Below are positions 1 to 7,233 of a stretch of 22,786 bases of DNA, in pieces. Position numbers and translations under genes: made by a program. This stretch comes from a virus: positions 1 through 22,786 of the IMG/VR virus record IMGVR_UViG_3300024054_000151; one strand, given 5' to 3'. Every line of letters starts with the position of its first letter. Positions within the stretch are counted from its first letter, which is position 1. The notes under the pieces were generated by a model. It saw only the letters and a program-made list of their open reading frames with translations. It had not been told where the DNA came from and did not search any database.

Positions 1-33
1 AACGTATTGCGATTCTCGACAAACCGCTGGAAC

Positions 34-60
34 AAAAAGCCCGGATGTGATGTCCGGGCT
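34..60 (-). terminator. Rho-independent terminator closing the late cluster
   Basis: Read on the minus strand, an 8-bp perfect stem (AGCCCGGA / TCCGGGCT) with a 7-nt loop is followed at once by TTTTT (34-38). It lies about 20 nt downstream of the stop of the holin-like gene, the last gene of the leftward cluster. The U-tract is on the minus-strand side only, so it works for leftward transcripts. Positions 1-33 beyond it hold no gene that I can support. Confidence 0.85.
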
Positions 61-81
61 GTTTCGTGCTCGTGGTGGCTC

Positions 82-360
82 CTAAATGCTGTTTGCCCGG
101 TGCGTGAAGTGTGCGACGCCGAACGACAGTCCGGCGGTCACGAGCACCTCTAAAGCGGCCTGTAGTTCGTGCTGGCTGACATCGCCGCCTGCTATGACGG
201 TGACGAACGCGAGCACGAGCGACACGACAGCGTTGACGATGCGCGGGTCGATCCGTGATACGCCCGCATAGTCGCGGGCGTACTTTGCCACGTTCACGAA
301 CCAATTTGCCGCGAAGCCGAGGATGCCGCTGGCGATGAGGATGGTTAGGATGGTTTCCAT
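82..360 (-). CDS. Holin-like small membrane protein
   Basis: This 92-aa protein has three hydrophobic segments, at about residues 4-24, 42-59 and 69-85. Short polar linkers join them, and the longest (about 25-41) is basic and acidic mixed. Size, three transmembrane helices and position as the last gene after two cell-wall or protein hydrolases match a phage holin, which makes membrane lesions that end the infection cycle and release the lysins. I recognise no specific holin family motif, so the call rests on topology and context. The ATG at 360 is the only sensible start; no Shine-Dalgarno motif precedes it. The 49-nt gap upstream, unusually AT-rich and palindromic, may give this gene its own regulation. 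It could alternatively be an unrelated small membrane protein. Confidence 0.6.
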   Translation of the reverse strand: METILTILIASGILGFAANWFVNVAKYARDYAGVSRIDPRIVNAVVSLVLAFVTVIAGGDVSQHELQAALEVLVTAGLSFGVAHFTHRANSI

Positions 361-404
361 ACAATTACTAATTAGTAGTTGTTTAGTAATAGATTATATA
401 ATCT
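361..404 (-). promoter_or_regulatory. AT-rich double palindrome upstream of holin gene
   Basis: Two palindromes fill the gap between the cell-wall hydrolase and the holin-like gene. Positions 361-382 form a 22-bp palindrome with one mismatched pair. Positions 391-404 (AGATTATATAATCT) form a perfect 14-bp palindrome that contains TATAAT on both strands. No good -35 is visible at 16-18 nt from the minus-strand TATAAT. The site could be an operator or promoter for late holin timing, or an RNA processing structure. Function is inference only. Confidence 0.35.
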
Positions 405-409
405 CGACC

Positions 410-919
410 CTACGAAACGCGGAAGTAGGCGATGGTGCCGTTATTCCGGCCGTAGTATCTGTGCCACCCGTCAAGGGTGAAATTGACCTCGACGGTGCCT
501 GATAGTGAATTGTTGGAGATGATCCAGCGCGAACCGTTCGGGGCGTCGTTCTTTCCAAGCGTACCCACGTGACCATTTTTTAACGCTACCAGTCCGGTCG
601 GCGAGATGATGATGTCGCCGTAATCTGGGTAGGATACCTCCTCGAAGCTCGGTGATTTTACGAGATAGTTATACATGTCGCGCGTCGAGACAAGCATAGG
701 GAACCGCAGCTCGGGTAGTGCCTTTTGCAGTATCGTAGACATGACTTCCGCGCACGCCACCTCGTTTGGTACATTGCTTTTCGGCGTCGCATCACGGCCT
801 ATGAAGCTTACGGCCGTGTCGTAAATCTTATCTCGTTTTTCCATACGTTGATTCTGAATGATGCCGAGTAATTCGAGCGCTCGAAGCAGGTCTGCTTTGA
901 GTGAGTCAAGCAGGGTCAT
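410..919 (-). CDS. CHAP/NlpC-P60-like cysteine cell-wall hydrolase (endolysin candidate)
   Basis: This is a 169-aa protein. Residues 1-30 are helical and charged. Residues 31-169 look like a papain-fold amidohydrolase: a Cys in PNEVACAEV (C56) at the start of a helix, GDIIISPTG (101-109) as the usual strand before the active-site loop, a His in NGHVG (H117), and SNNS (135-138) as polar third residue. The Cys-(~60)-His-(~20)-Asn order and the GDII..GHVG spacing are those of CHAP and NlpC/P60 peptidoglycan hydrolases. The probable role is cleaving host peptidoglycan at lysis, next to a holin. The ATG at 919 is preferred because it starts 5 nt after the upstream stop; an in-frame TTG at 949 would add 10 residues and overlap the protease gene. 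The exact bond cut (amidase or endopeptidase) cannot be read from sequence. Confidence 0.7.
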   Translation of the reverse strand: MTLLDSLKADLLRALELLGIIQNQRMEKRDKIYDTAVSFIGRDATPKSNVPNEVACAEVMSTILQKALPELRFPMLVSTRDMYNYLVKSPSFEEVSYPDYGDIIISPTGLVALKNGHVGTLGKNDAPNGSRWIISNNSLSGTVEVNFTLDGWHRYYGRNNGTIAYFRVS

Positions 920-923
920 ACGC

Positions 924-1784
924 TCATCGTACGCCCCGTATCGCGTCAAGCAATCGAGAGATGGTGATAAGAACCTGCTGTAAGAGTCCGAGGCGGATAG
1001 CGCCGGTCGGGTCGGGGTTCTGAGCGGTGATGGCGAGGCGATAGCCCCAATCGAAGAAGCGGTAGTCCTGGGCGAGACGCTTCAAGAATGGGTCGTAGGA
1101 GTCATTTGCGTAGATGTCGGCGGTTATGTATGCGCAGGCGTGATTGAACGGATTATCGGTGCGCTCGTAAACGCCTAAATCATTCGGGAACGGCCAGCCA
1201 TGGACGCCCACGTCGAGCATGGTGCCGGTCTTGCCGAAGTCTGCTGCTACGACCTGTTCGTAGGCGATGGGGAAGCGCTTGAGGAACTCTTGTCCGAGGT
1301 CGAGGTGCTGGGGGAGTATCCGGTCTTTGTCCATGTACTCGTCCCAGGTCATGCCATCTTTGAGCGGAAGCAGGTGCATAGGGATGACGCCGAATTTGCG
1401 GATCGCATCGACGGGCTGCTTCAAACCATTTCCGGAGCGCGTCGTATTGCTCAAAATCTCAATGAACGCATCTGCAAGGGCAAAAGAGCCGTTGATGCGG
1501 TAGCCGTTGTCGTCGCACCATTTCTTGAGTACGGGGTGCATTCCGTTGTCGTAAAGGAAATTGAGCTTTGTCTCCAAAAGATTCAGCGGTGCTCGTGAGG
1601 CGCAACCATTCGTGTCCATGACGTTATTGCGCTGCACGACGCCTCGGGGAAGATAACGTAGACGCGAAGTGACGGGGACGGTTGCTATGTCGGTGAGGAT
1701 CGCCCCGAATTGCCACTCGTCGCCGCGCTGCGCTGCACGTTCCAGCGCTTCATCAAAACTCGGTCGCGTAATTGATGATTCCAT
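924..1784 (-). CDS. Papain-like (C1-type) cysteine peptidase, lysis-module candidate
   Basis: This is a 286-aa protein. A Cys-centred motif DTNGCASRAPLN (C61) resembles the nucleophile region of C1 papain-family peptidases. A His lies in NPFNHACAY (H215), followed about 12 residues later by ANDSYDPF (N227/D228), the place of the third catalytic residue. The C-terminal stretch (DYRFFDWGYRL) resembles the last strands of that fold as I remember it from Patescibacteria-linked homologues. There is no signal peptide or transmembrane segment, so a holin would be needed for export if it acts on the wall. It sits between a TM/coiled-coil gene and the second hydrolase, which suggests lysis. A role in virion maturation or in entry is an alternative. 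The classical Gln before the Cys of papain is not obvious, so activity needs testing. Confidence 0.65.
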   Translation of the reverse strand: MESSITRPSFDEALERAAQRGDEWQFGAILTDIATVPVTSRLRYLPRGVVQRNNVMDTNGCASRAPLNLLETKLNFLYDNGMHPVLKKWCDDNGYRINGSFALADAFIEILSNTTRSGNGLKQPVDAIRKFGVIPMHLLPLKDGMTWDEYMDKDRILPQHLDLGQEFLKRFPIAYEQVVAADFGKTGTMLDVGVHGWPFPNDLGVYERTDNPFNHACAYITADIYANDSYDPFLKRLAQDYRFFDWGYRLAITAQNPDPTGAIRLGLLQQVLITISRLLDAIRGVR

Positions 1785-1792
1785 ACAAGTAA

Positions 1793-2029
1793 TTATAACC
1801 TAGATTCTAAGTTGGTAATCCGTGCTGCGTGATCTGCCATGCGCTCGCGCATGTCGGCGTCACGGTCGATGAGAATATCAAGCTTGTCCACGAGCTTCTG
1901 CACTGCGGCTTCGAGTCGTCCGATTGCTTTCGTGTTGTCTCCTGTGTCGTGTTGTCCGCGAACGAGCCATACGATGACAGCAAGCGCATATGCGCCGAGA
2001 GTAAGGAGGTTGTCTGAAAGCCATGTCAT
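1793..2029 (-). CDS. Small protein with N-terminal TM helix and coiled coil
   Basis: This is a 78-aa protein. Residues 6-23 form one hydrophobic helix (LLTLGAYALAVIVWLV), and residues 35-78 form a heptad-rich amphipathic coiled coil with regular Leu/Ile/Ala spacing. Its start overlaps the stop of the preceding secreted-protein gene in an ATGA, and the protease gene follows after 8 nt, so it is translationally tied to both. The topology (one membrane helix, long helical tail) is that of i-spanin-like, antiholin-like or holin-accessory proteins. I recognise no exact family. A lysis or lysis-timing function is inferred from context. Confidence 0.6.
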   Translation of the reverse strand: MTWLSDNLLTLGAYALAVIVWLVRGQHDTGDNTKAIGRLEAAVQKLVDKLDILIDRDADMRERMADHAARITNLESRL

Positions 2030-2844
2030 ACAAACATCGGCCCCTCTTCACGAGACGATACCCACATTTGAGGAAGGTCGGGGACTTGTGGCGGGGGACT
2101 GCCGCCACCTGACGAAGGGGCAATCGAAGCGAGTACCTGCCCCGTGTATTGAAAGGTCGGCGTAACTGTCCAGTTAGACGCTTGTGTGCCCGATGGTGTG
2201 AATGGCCCTTCGTATCCCATAGCAAAGTCTGCTGCGAGTGTGGCGTTGGTGTTCTCAAGTTCCTTGGTTTGCCCTGATGCGGCTGTAAAATTTACGTCAG
2301 TTCCGTGCGTGTGCAGCACGGCGGAGACGATCCATGCGTTATCGACGGTCGTGTTGATGTTGAGGGAACTGCCGCTGCCGCCTGCGCCGCCGAACTCGCT
2401 CTCTTGTGCGTTCGCTGCTATCGGGCTTGCGCTATCAACGCCCGTGAAAGAGATGACGCCGATGACGCAGGTCACGTTGGAAACGGTTGTCACTGCCACT
2501 GTTCCTGTTCCGCCGCTCGCGGTGTAGTACCGCCACATGGAGATGAGCTGTCCAGCGCCAGTGTTTTGGGTCGTGCCTATCTGCGTCAAGGCGTTGCCGT
2601 TCCATGTGATGCCGGAGTGTCCGATGCTGGCGCTGCCAACTGCCACGACAATCAGACTATTTGCCGCTGCGGTGTAAGAAAACGTGTTGCCGGTGCCTGT
2701 GTTGTTGCATGTTCCGGCTTCCTGCAGCTGGCTCGTGTCTTTGGCTATGGCTGCGTATGCGGTGCCAGGATAGAAGGCGAACAGCCCAATGATGAGAACA
2801 GTCGCAAGGATTATGCTGCCGATTCTTTTGAGTGTTTTTTTCAT
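2026..2844 (-). CDS. Secreted beta-rich protein, fibre/adhesin-like
   Basis: This is a 272-aa protein starting MKKTLKR, followed by a hydrophobic core (residues 8-24) and a cleavage-like TAYAA site around residue 31, which is a textbook Sec signal peptide. The mature part is Gly/Thr/Ser/Asn-rich and beta-strand like, with two Cys (CNNTGTG early, VTCVIG later). It contains ITWNGNALTQIG and WIVSAVLHTHG, a style found in exported adhesin-like domains. The C-terminus is Pro/Gly-rich (GGGSPPPQVPDLPQ) and looks like a tether. The ATG at 2844 begins 1 nt after the stop of the 881-aa fibre gene; an ATG at 2856 would add four residues in front of the signal peptide and overlap that gene. It is probably a partner of the fibre, on the virion or on the cell surface. 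I do not recognise a named family. Confidence 0.6.
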   Translation of the reverse strand: MKKTLKRIGSIILATVLIIGLFAFYPGTAYAAIAKDTSQLQEAGTCNNTGTGNTFSYTAAANSLIVVAVGSASIGHSGITWNGNALTQIGTTQNTGAGQLISMWRYYTASGGTGTVAVTTVSNVTCVIGVISFTGVDSASPIAANAQESEFGGAGGSGSSLNINTTVDNAWIVSAVLHTHGTDVNFTAASGQTKELENTNATLAADFAMGYEGPFTPSGTQASNWTVTPTFQYTGQVLASIAPSSGGGSPPPQVPDLPQMWVSSREEGPMFV

Positions 2845-2845
2845 A

Positions 2846-5491
2846 CTAATCGGCATCGGTTCTTAGCTGCGGCGAGACAGTAATCACATTCGGGCTGCTC
2901 GCCCTCGTGCCGATGGCGATGTACATGTATTGGCCTATCGTCCACGTCACGGACGTGGTGTTGCGCGTGCTGCTGGTGGTGCATTGCATCGTGCTCGATG
3001 CGCTGCCGTTGCCGACGGTGACGTAGGCGGTTCCTGTGTCGGTGTCGCAGTACAGTCCCAAGAGCGTGAGCGGCCGGTGCGTGCGCATCATTTTGATGGT
3101 CGTAGTGCCAGAAGCGCCGAACGCGCCTCGGTAGGTGAGGGTCGATGACGCGAACGGCAGCCCTGCCATGCCGTCGGGGAAAAGGGCGCGTTCCGCTGTC
3201 CCGTCGTGATAGCGCAGCGATGAAGATGCCTGTGTCTGGTCGATGGCGAGTTTCGCGGAGGCGTCTACGGTCGGGTTCGATGCCGAAGGTATCTTGAGCC
3301 AGCCGCCAATCGTGGTGTTGCCCGCGCTGTCGATGCTTGTCGTCGCGGTGCCGCCGAACCATGCGCTGTATGCGGATAAGAGACTCGACGTGGCGTTTGC
3401 GAAGGTCTGTAGCGCCGTCCATGAATTTGCGTTCGCCATGTTGAGCGAGAGTGTGCCAGCCGCGCCGCCTACAAGTGCGCCGAAGGTGCCGGAGTACGAG
3501 AGGCTGCCGCCGATAGTGACGGAGGTGGTGGCGACGCCGTACACACCGGCGGCACCATTGGAGACGAGAAGGTTGCTGCTTGCAGGCTGCGAAGTAGTGG
3601 CAAGACCGGTCCACGTGACGGTGCTATTGGAGCCGCCGACGAGTGCGCCGAGCGACGAGAAGCCGGAGAACGGGCCAGAGAACGACAGTGATGTGGTGGC
3701 AACGGTGCCGAGGGATTTCGCGCCTGTCCAGTATGCGAGGTTGCCGGTTGAGGGTGCGGATGAGGTGGAGATGCCGTCGAAGGAGAGCGTGTCGCCCGTG
3801 AGGACGATGGGCCAGGTGGCGGATAGGTTGGTGTCAGCCGAGATATCGACTGTGGCGCAGGTGGCGACTCCTGCCCCATTGAGCGACCTGACAAACTGAT
3901 TGGTGCATGAAGTACCGGCGTATTCTGCTGCAAGGCCGTTTGCGTCTGTGAGTATGAGCGCCGAGGTAAGCGTCGGGAACCATGCACTGCCCGCGACAGT
4001 CAGGCCGGTCGTCGATGCGTTGGTGAACAGTGTCGTCGAGGCGAGCACCATAGTGTCTTTGAGCCACAACGGGGTCGTGGTGCTCTGGTTTGCGACTCCG
4101 TTGTATGAAGATGGCGTGAACGGCCACACGCCGCCACCCGCTGACGGCCATGTAGTGCGGCAGGTGTCGAGACAGATCGTGCCGGATGACAGGACGGTGG
4201 ATGAGGCATTGCCGAATGTCTGCAACGCGCTCCATGTGTTCGTGTCGGCAAGCAAGGTCGAGGATGCGGCGGTAATCGTGATGTTCGCGGTGCCGTCGAA
4301 CGAGACGCCGTTGATAGTGCGGGCGGTTTGCAGGGCGGTGGCGGTGCCAGCGTTGCCGGAGATGCTGCCGGTGATAGTGCTACTGAATGTGTTGTTGCCG
4401 GAAAAGGTGTTGTTGTCGGCCAAGAGTGTAGTGGATGCGACGGTGACTGAACCGCCGACGCTCAATGTCTGTCCGTTGATGGTGCCGAGAGTGCCGGTGA
4501 GTAGGTTCGTGCCGATACTCGTAGTCGCGGTAAGACGCTGATTGGCGTCGAGTGCAAGGAGCGAAGAAGCGGTGATGCCCGTGAACCACGGTGCGGCGGT
4601 GAATGTAGCGAGCGACGTGGTGCTGTTGGTGATGGTCTGCAATGCGCTCCAGCTGTTCGCCGTCGTTGTGCCGAATGCGAGCGAGATGGTGTTGGCGCTG
4701 TTTTGGAGTGGGTAGGTGAACGTGAGTGCCGCCTGCTTGCCGTTGAACGTCGTCCAGTCGGCCGAGGTGAGGAAGCCCTTTGCCGCGCCGCTCGCCGCTT
4801 GTCCATTCGTGTAGTCAATCGAGATGTTGCCGCTCGCCGCATCGAAGTCATTGGCGGCGAATGATGCCGCACCTTTGGTGCTGCCGTCCGCTGCGGCGTT
4901 TGCGATGCTCAAAGAACCGCTGCCGAGCACGGTGAGCGAGCCGGATAGCGGGCTGTTGATGGTGGCCGAGCTGGTGGCCGCACCGTACACCCCTTGCCCG
5001 CCATTGGAGACGAGAAGGTTACTCGATGAGGGCTGCGAGGTCGTCGCAAGTCCCCACCACGTCCACGTCGTGTTCGAGCCGCCGACCAAGGCCCCAAGTG
5101 TCGCGGGGATATTGGCGGGGAAGCCCGAGAGGGTGAGCGTGGTGGTAGCCACCTTGCCGAGGGTGGCTGGTGTCGCGTTGGTGGATGTCCAGTACGAGAG
5201 TTGCCCCGCGGTCTCGCCGGTGGAAGTGGCGACGTTGCCGGAGCCGCCACTTCCTGATCCGCACGGTGATCCGGTAGTCGTTGCGATGTTGGAAGCGGTG
5301 AGTTGCAGACAGCCGCCAGGGGTGAGTCCGGTAAACTTGATGGGGGTGTTGGCGACGTTCTGCGTGATGTTGCCGCCGCTCGTTTTCCAGGGATTGAGCT
5401 GGTAGATGGTGCCTGTTTCGGCGTGGGCAAAAACGCCGTAAGCGAAGAAGGCGAAGGTGACGACGAGTAGTGCGGTGAGTTTTTTGTACAT
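2846..5491 (-). CDS. Large repetitive fibre protein with Sec signal peptide
   Basis: This 881-aa protein begins MYKKLTALLVVTFAFFAYGVFAHA, a signal peptide with cleavage after AHA near residue 24. The rest is Thr/Ser/Ala/Gly-rich, typical of trimeric beta-structured phage fibres. Residues 90-178 and 581-660 are diverged copies of one module (LGALVGGSN ... GLATTSQP.SSNLLVSNG). Three units of the form N(S/T)W(S/T)ALQT(I/F).N(S/A)(T/S) are spread through the chain. The last 100 residues differ (TLLGLYCDTDTGTAYVTVG) and could be the receptor-binding tip. I chose the ATG at 5491, 14 nt after the upstream stop; the longer frame to 5557 adds a charged stretch in front of the signal and overlaps the upstream gene. 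The repeat style matches proteins I know from Parcubacteria. A signal peptide on a phage fibre is unusual. Confidence 0.7.
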   Translation of the reverse strand: MYKKLTALLVVTFAFFAYGVFAHAETGTIYQLNPWKTSGGNITQNVANTPIKFTGLTPGGCLQLTASNIATTTGSPCGSGSGGSGNVATSTGETAGQLSYWTSTNATPATLGKVATTTLTLSGFPANIPATLGALVGGSNTTWTWWGLATTSQPSSSNLLVSNGGQGVYGAATSSATINSPLSGSLTVLGSGSLSIANAAADGSTKGAASFAANDFDAASGNISIDYTNGQAASGAAKGFLTSADWTTFNGKQAALTFTYPLQNSANTISLAFGTTTANSWSALQTITNSTTSLATFTAAPWFTGITASSLLALDANQRLTATTSIGTNLLTGTLGTINGQTLSVGGSVTVASTTLLADNNTFSGNNTFSSTITGSISGNAGTATALQTARTINGVSFDGTANITITAASSTLLADTNTWSALQTFGNASSTVLSSGTICLDTCRTTWPSAGGGVWPFTPSSYNGVANQSTTTPLWLKDTMVLASTTLFTNASTTGLTVAGSAWFPTLTSALILTDANGLAAEYAGTSCTNQFVRSLNGAGVATCATVDISADTNLSATWPIVLTGDTLSFDGISTSSAPSTGNLAYWTGAKSLGTVATTSLSFSGPFSGFSSLGALVGGSNSTVTWTGLATTSQPASSNLLVSNGAAGVYGVATTSVTIGGSLSYSGTFGALVGGAAGTLSLNMANANSWTALQTFANATSSLLSAYSAWFGGTATTSIDSAGNTTIGGWLKIPSASNPTVDASAKLAIDQTQASSSLRYHDGTAERALFPDGMAGLPFASSTLTYRGAFGASGTTTIKMMRTHRPLTLLGLYCDTDTGTAYVTVGNGSASSTMQCTTSSTRNTTSVTWTIGQYMYIAIGTRASSPNVITVSPQLRTDAD
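3512..3751 (-). repeat. Fibre module, copy B (residues 581-660)
   Basis: This segment encodes the second copy of a module that is also found at 4958-5224 in the same fibre gene. Shared landmarks are LGALVGGSN, GLATTSQP and SSNLLVSNG followed by GVYG.AT. At DNA level a 20-nt stretch at 3555-3574 is identical to 5001-5020. The spacing between copies is about 1.45 kb. Confidence 0.8.
4958..5224 (-). repeat. Fibre module, copy A (residues 90-178)
   Basis: This is the first copy of the duplicated fibre module, with the same order of landmarks as copy B plus a roughly nine-residue longer N-terminal part (STGETAGQLSYWTSTNATPA). The copies have diverged clearly, so the duplication is not recent, though the 20-nt identical core could still support recombination between them. 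Confidence 0.8.
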
Positions 5492-5504
5492 ACGTATCGT
5501 TGGA

Positions 5505-7232
5505 TTATTTTGTTGCTTTTCGTAGGCCCTTGCCTTTTGTTGCAGGTGTTGTACCATTTTGGAATGGCAATCCTTGAGACGATTTTTGCAGTGCTTGTCG
5601 CGCAGTGGATTCTGCGGATGTTTGGGCGGAATTGACTTTCGGTGTAGATGAATAAGTGCGCTGAAAGCGTCCTGTTTTTGGGTTTACGGTAACAGGATTT
5701 TTTGTCGCCGGAACAGACATTACACTTGACATATCGCGCATTGGCATAATGAAAGGTCTATTCGGTGATCCAAGCGGAGGCGCGGGTGGCAAAGCAAGCC
5801 GACTGGCGCGGTCAATTCCTTGCTGTTCGATCCACTGCAATGCCTGTCGATATGCAGCAGGGTTTTTAGTTTCAAGGTTTTTTAGAATAAGTCTCTTTAC
5901 CGGGCCTGCTACTGAGTTGCTGATAAGTAGGTTTGCCACTGCATCACCGCCAAGTGCACCGAGTATTTTTGTGGGAATAGAACTACCCATCGTTGAGCCG
6001 ATGGTCATAAGGACATATTTACCAAGGCGTCCACCCTTTACTGTCTTACCGTGCAATGAAGAAAGAAAGTCTGCGGCGTCAAGTCTGCTGCCAATTTCAC
6101 GATTGAGCTGGGCGACATCAGCATATCCGGCTTTCTCGGCCGTATCTTCAATCGTTTTTTGAGCCGCTTTACCGATAAGATAATTGACATCTGCCTTGAG
6201 TGGCTTTGAGGCATCCCATTTTTTATCTGCCCACCGAGCAGACTTTATGTCGTCCACTTTTGTGAGTAGTATTTGTTGGCCGTATGATGCACGATATTCT
6301 GCAAATGATTTTCGTATCTCCCTGACGAGTCCGGCAGAATTACCAGAATCAATGTTCTTTTCTGATTTTGCAAGTGAGATTGCCTTGAATTCAAGTTCTG
6401 ACAGGTGTGTCTTTGGTACTTGGTACTCAATTTCCTTTATTGCAGACCTGTTGGCTTCACGAAGCGGCTTGATTGAATGTCGAAATGTATCGGCCTGTTC
6501 GAGTGTTTCAAGGATTGATCCATTTTGTTTTGGAATGATGCCACTTTCTGCGAGGATGCGCTCGGGCGGCAAACCGGTTGTGCCTGCCTTATTCATCATC
6601 TCAGTCTTTGATTGACCTCGGGCGAGTGCGTTGCGTGTCTTGACGGTAGTGCCTGCGAGATCGCGGTATGTTTGTTCCAGTGCGTCAATATGTTTTGCTC
6701 TAATGTTGGGAATACTGACGGTATCTTTTGCTTTGCCAAGTGCGTTTTTCGCGCCTGTGACGGCGGGTTTCGCGCCAATTAGTCCTGCGACTGCTCCTGC
6801 TACAGTGGTCGTATCTATGATACCTTGCGCTATTTTTGTTGGCAGGTCTGGGCGTGTGTCGTCAACAGAACCAAGCCCATATTCTGTAAATGGTTTGGTA
6901 TTACTCAATGCGTCCCCTCCTTTTTCAACGAGAGGCGCGACGGTACGATTCATTATTGGAGCGAGTGGTGCAGATATGGTATTGATTCCTCCTGCGAGGG
7001 CATGAAAGCCACCAGCAACACTTTCAACAAGATTTGGTGAGGTGGTTCGTTTCAATCCTTCGCCAATTTGCCGTACACCTCCCATGAAAGCATCTTTGAT
7101 TTCACCGCCAATGGATGATTGCAGTGTTGTTTGCTGAATCGGTTTGACGCCAGCCTGCGCCATTTGCTGTGATAGCGAACCCGCCTGCGGCTTGAAACCT
7201 GCCTGCGCCATTTGTTCTGCGAGAGTTGCCAT
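5505..7232 (-). CDS. Probable internal/ejection virion protein (575 aa)
   Basis: This is a 575-aa protein. The N-terminus has a duplicated motif, LAEQMAQAGFKPQAG then LSQQMAQAGVKPIQQ (residues 4-33). Residues 50-110 and 140-165 contain Gly/Ala-rich hydrophobic stretches (VESVAGGFHALAGGINTI; TVAGAVAGLIGAKPAV). The middle is mainly helical and charged, and residues about 400-450 hold two more hydrophobic stretches. The C-terminus is basic and disordered (ATKGKGLRKATK). A large helical protein with amphipathic membrane-prone segments, encoded beside another such protein and between hub and fibre genes, fits the DNA-ejection proteins of podoviruses. The name is by context; I see no enzyme motif. 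A sample of its DNA is markedly AT-richer than the fibre genes (about 40% GC at 6241-6300 against 68% at 3301-3360). Confidence 0.5.
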   Translation of the reverse strand: MATLAEQMAQAGFKPQAGSLSQQMAQAGVKPIQQTTLQSSIGGEIKDAFMGGVRQIGEGLKRTTSPNLVESVAGGFHALAGGINTISAPLAPIMNRTVAPLVEKGGDALSNTKPFTEYGLGSVDDTRPDLPTKIAQGIIDTTTVAGAVAGLIGAKPAVTGAKNALGKAKDTVSIPNIRAKHIDALEQTYRDLAGTTVKTRNALARGQSKTEMMNKAGTTGLPPERILAESGIIPKQNGSILETLEQADTFRHSIKPLREANRSAIKEIEYQVPKTHLSELEFKAISLAKSEKNIDSGNSAGLVREIRKSFAEYRASYGQQILLTKVDDIKSARWADKKWDASKPLKADVNYLIGKAAQKTIEDTAEKAGYADVAQLNREIGSRLDAADFLSSLHGKTVKGGRLGKYVLMTIGSTMGSSIPTKILGALGGDAVANLLISNSVAGPVKRLILKNLETKNPAAYRQALQWIEQQGIDRASRLALPPAPPLGSPNRPFIMPMRDMSSVMSVPATKNPVTVNPKTGRFQRTYSSTPKVNSAQTSAESTARQALQKSSQGLPFQNGTTPATKGKGLRKATK

Positions 7233-7233
7233 A

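Noticed and set aside
920-949. TTG start at 949 for the CHAP-like hydrolase
   Set aside because: It overlaps the protease gene; an ATG 10 codons later begins 5 nt after the protease stop.
2305-5405. Long open frames on the plus strand opposite the fibre genes
   Set aside because: They mirror the GC-rich, repetitive codons of the minus-strand fibres, have no initiation signals, and their products are compositionally odd. They are shadows.
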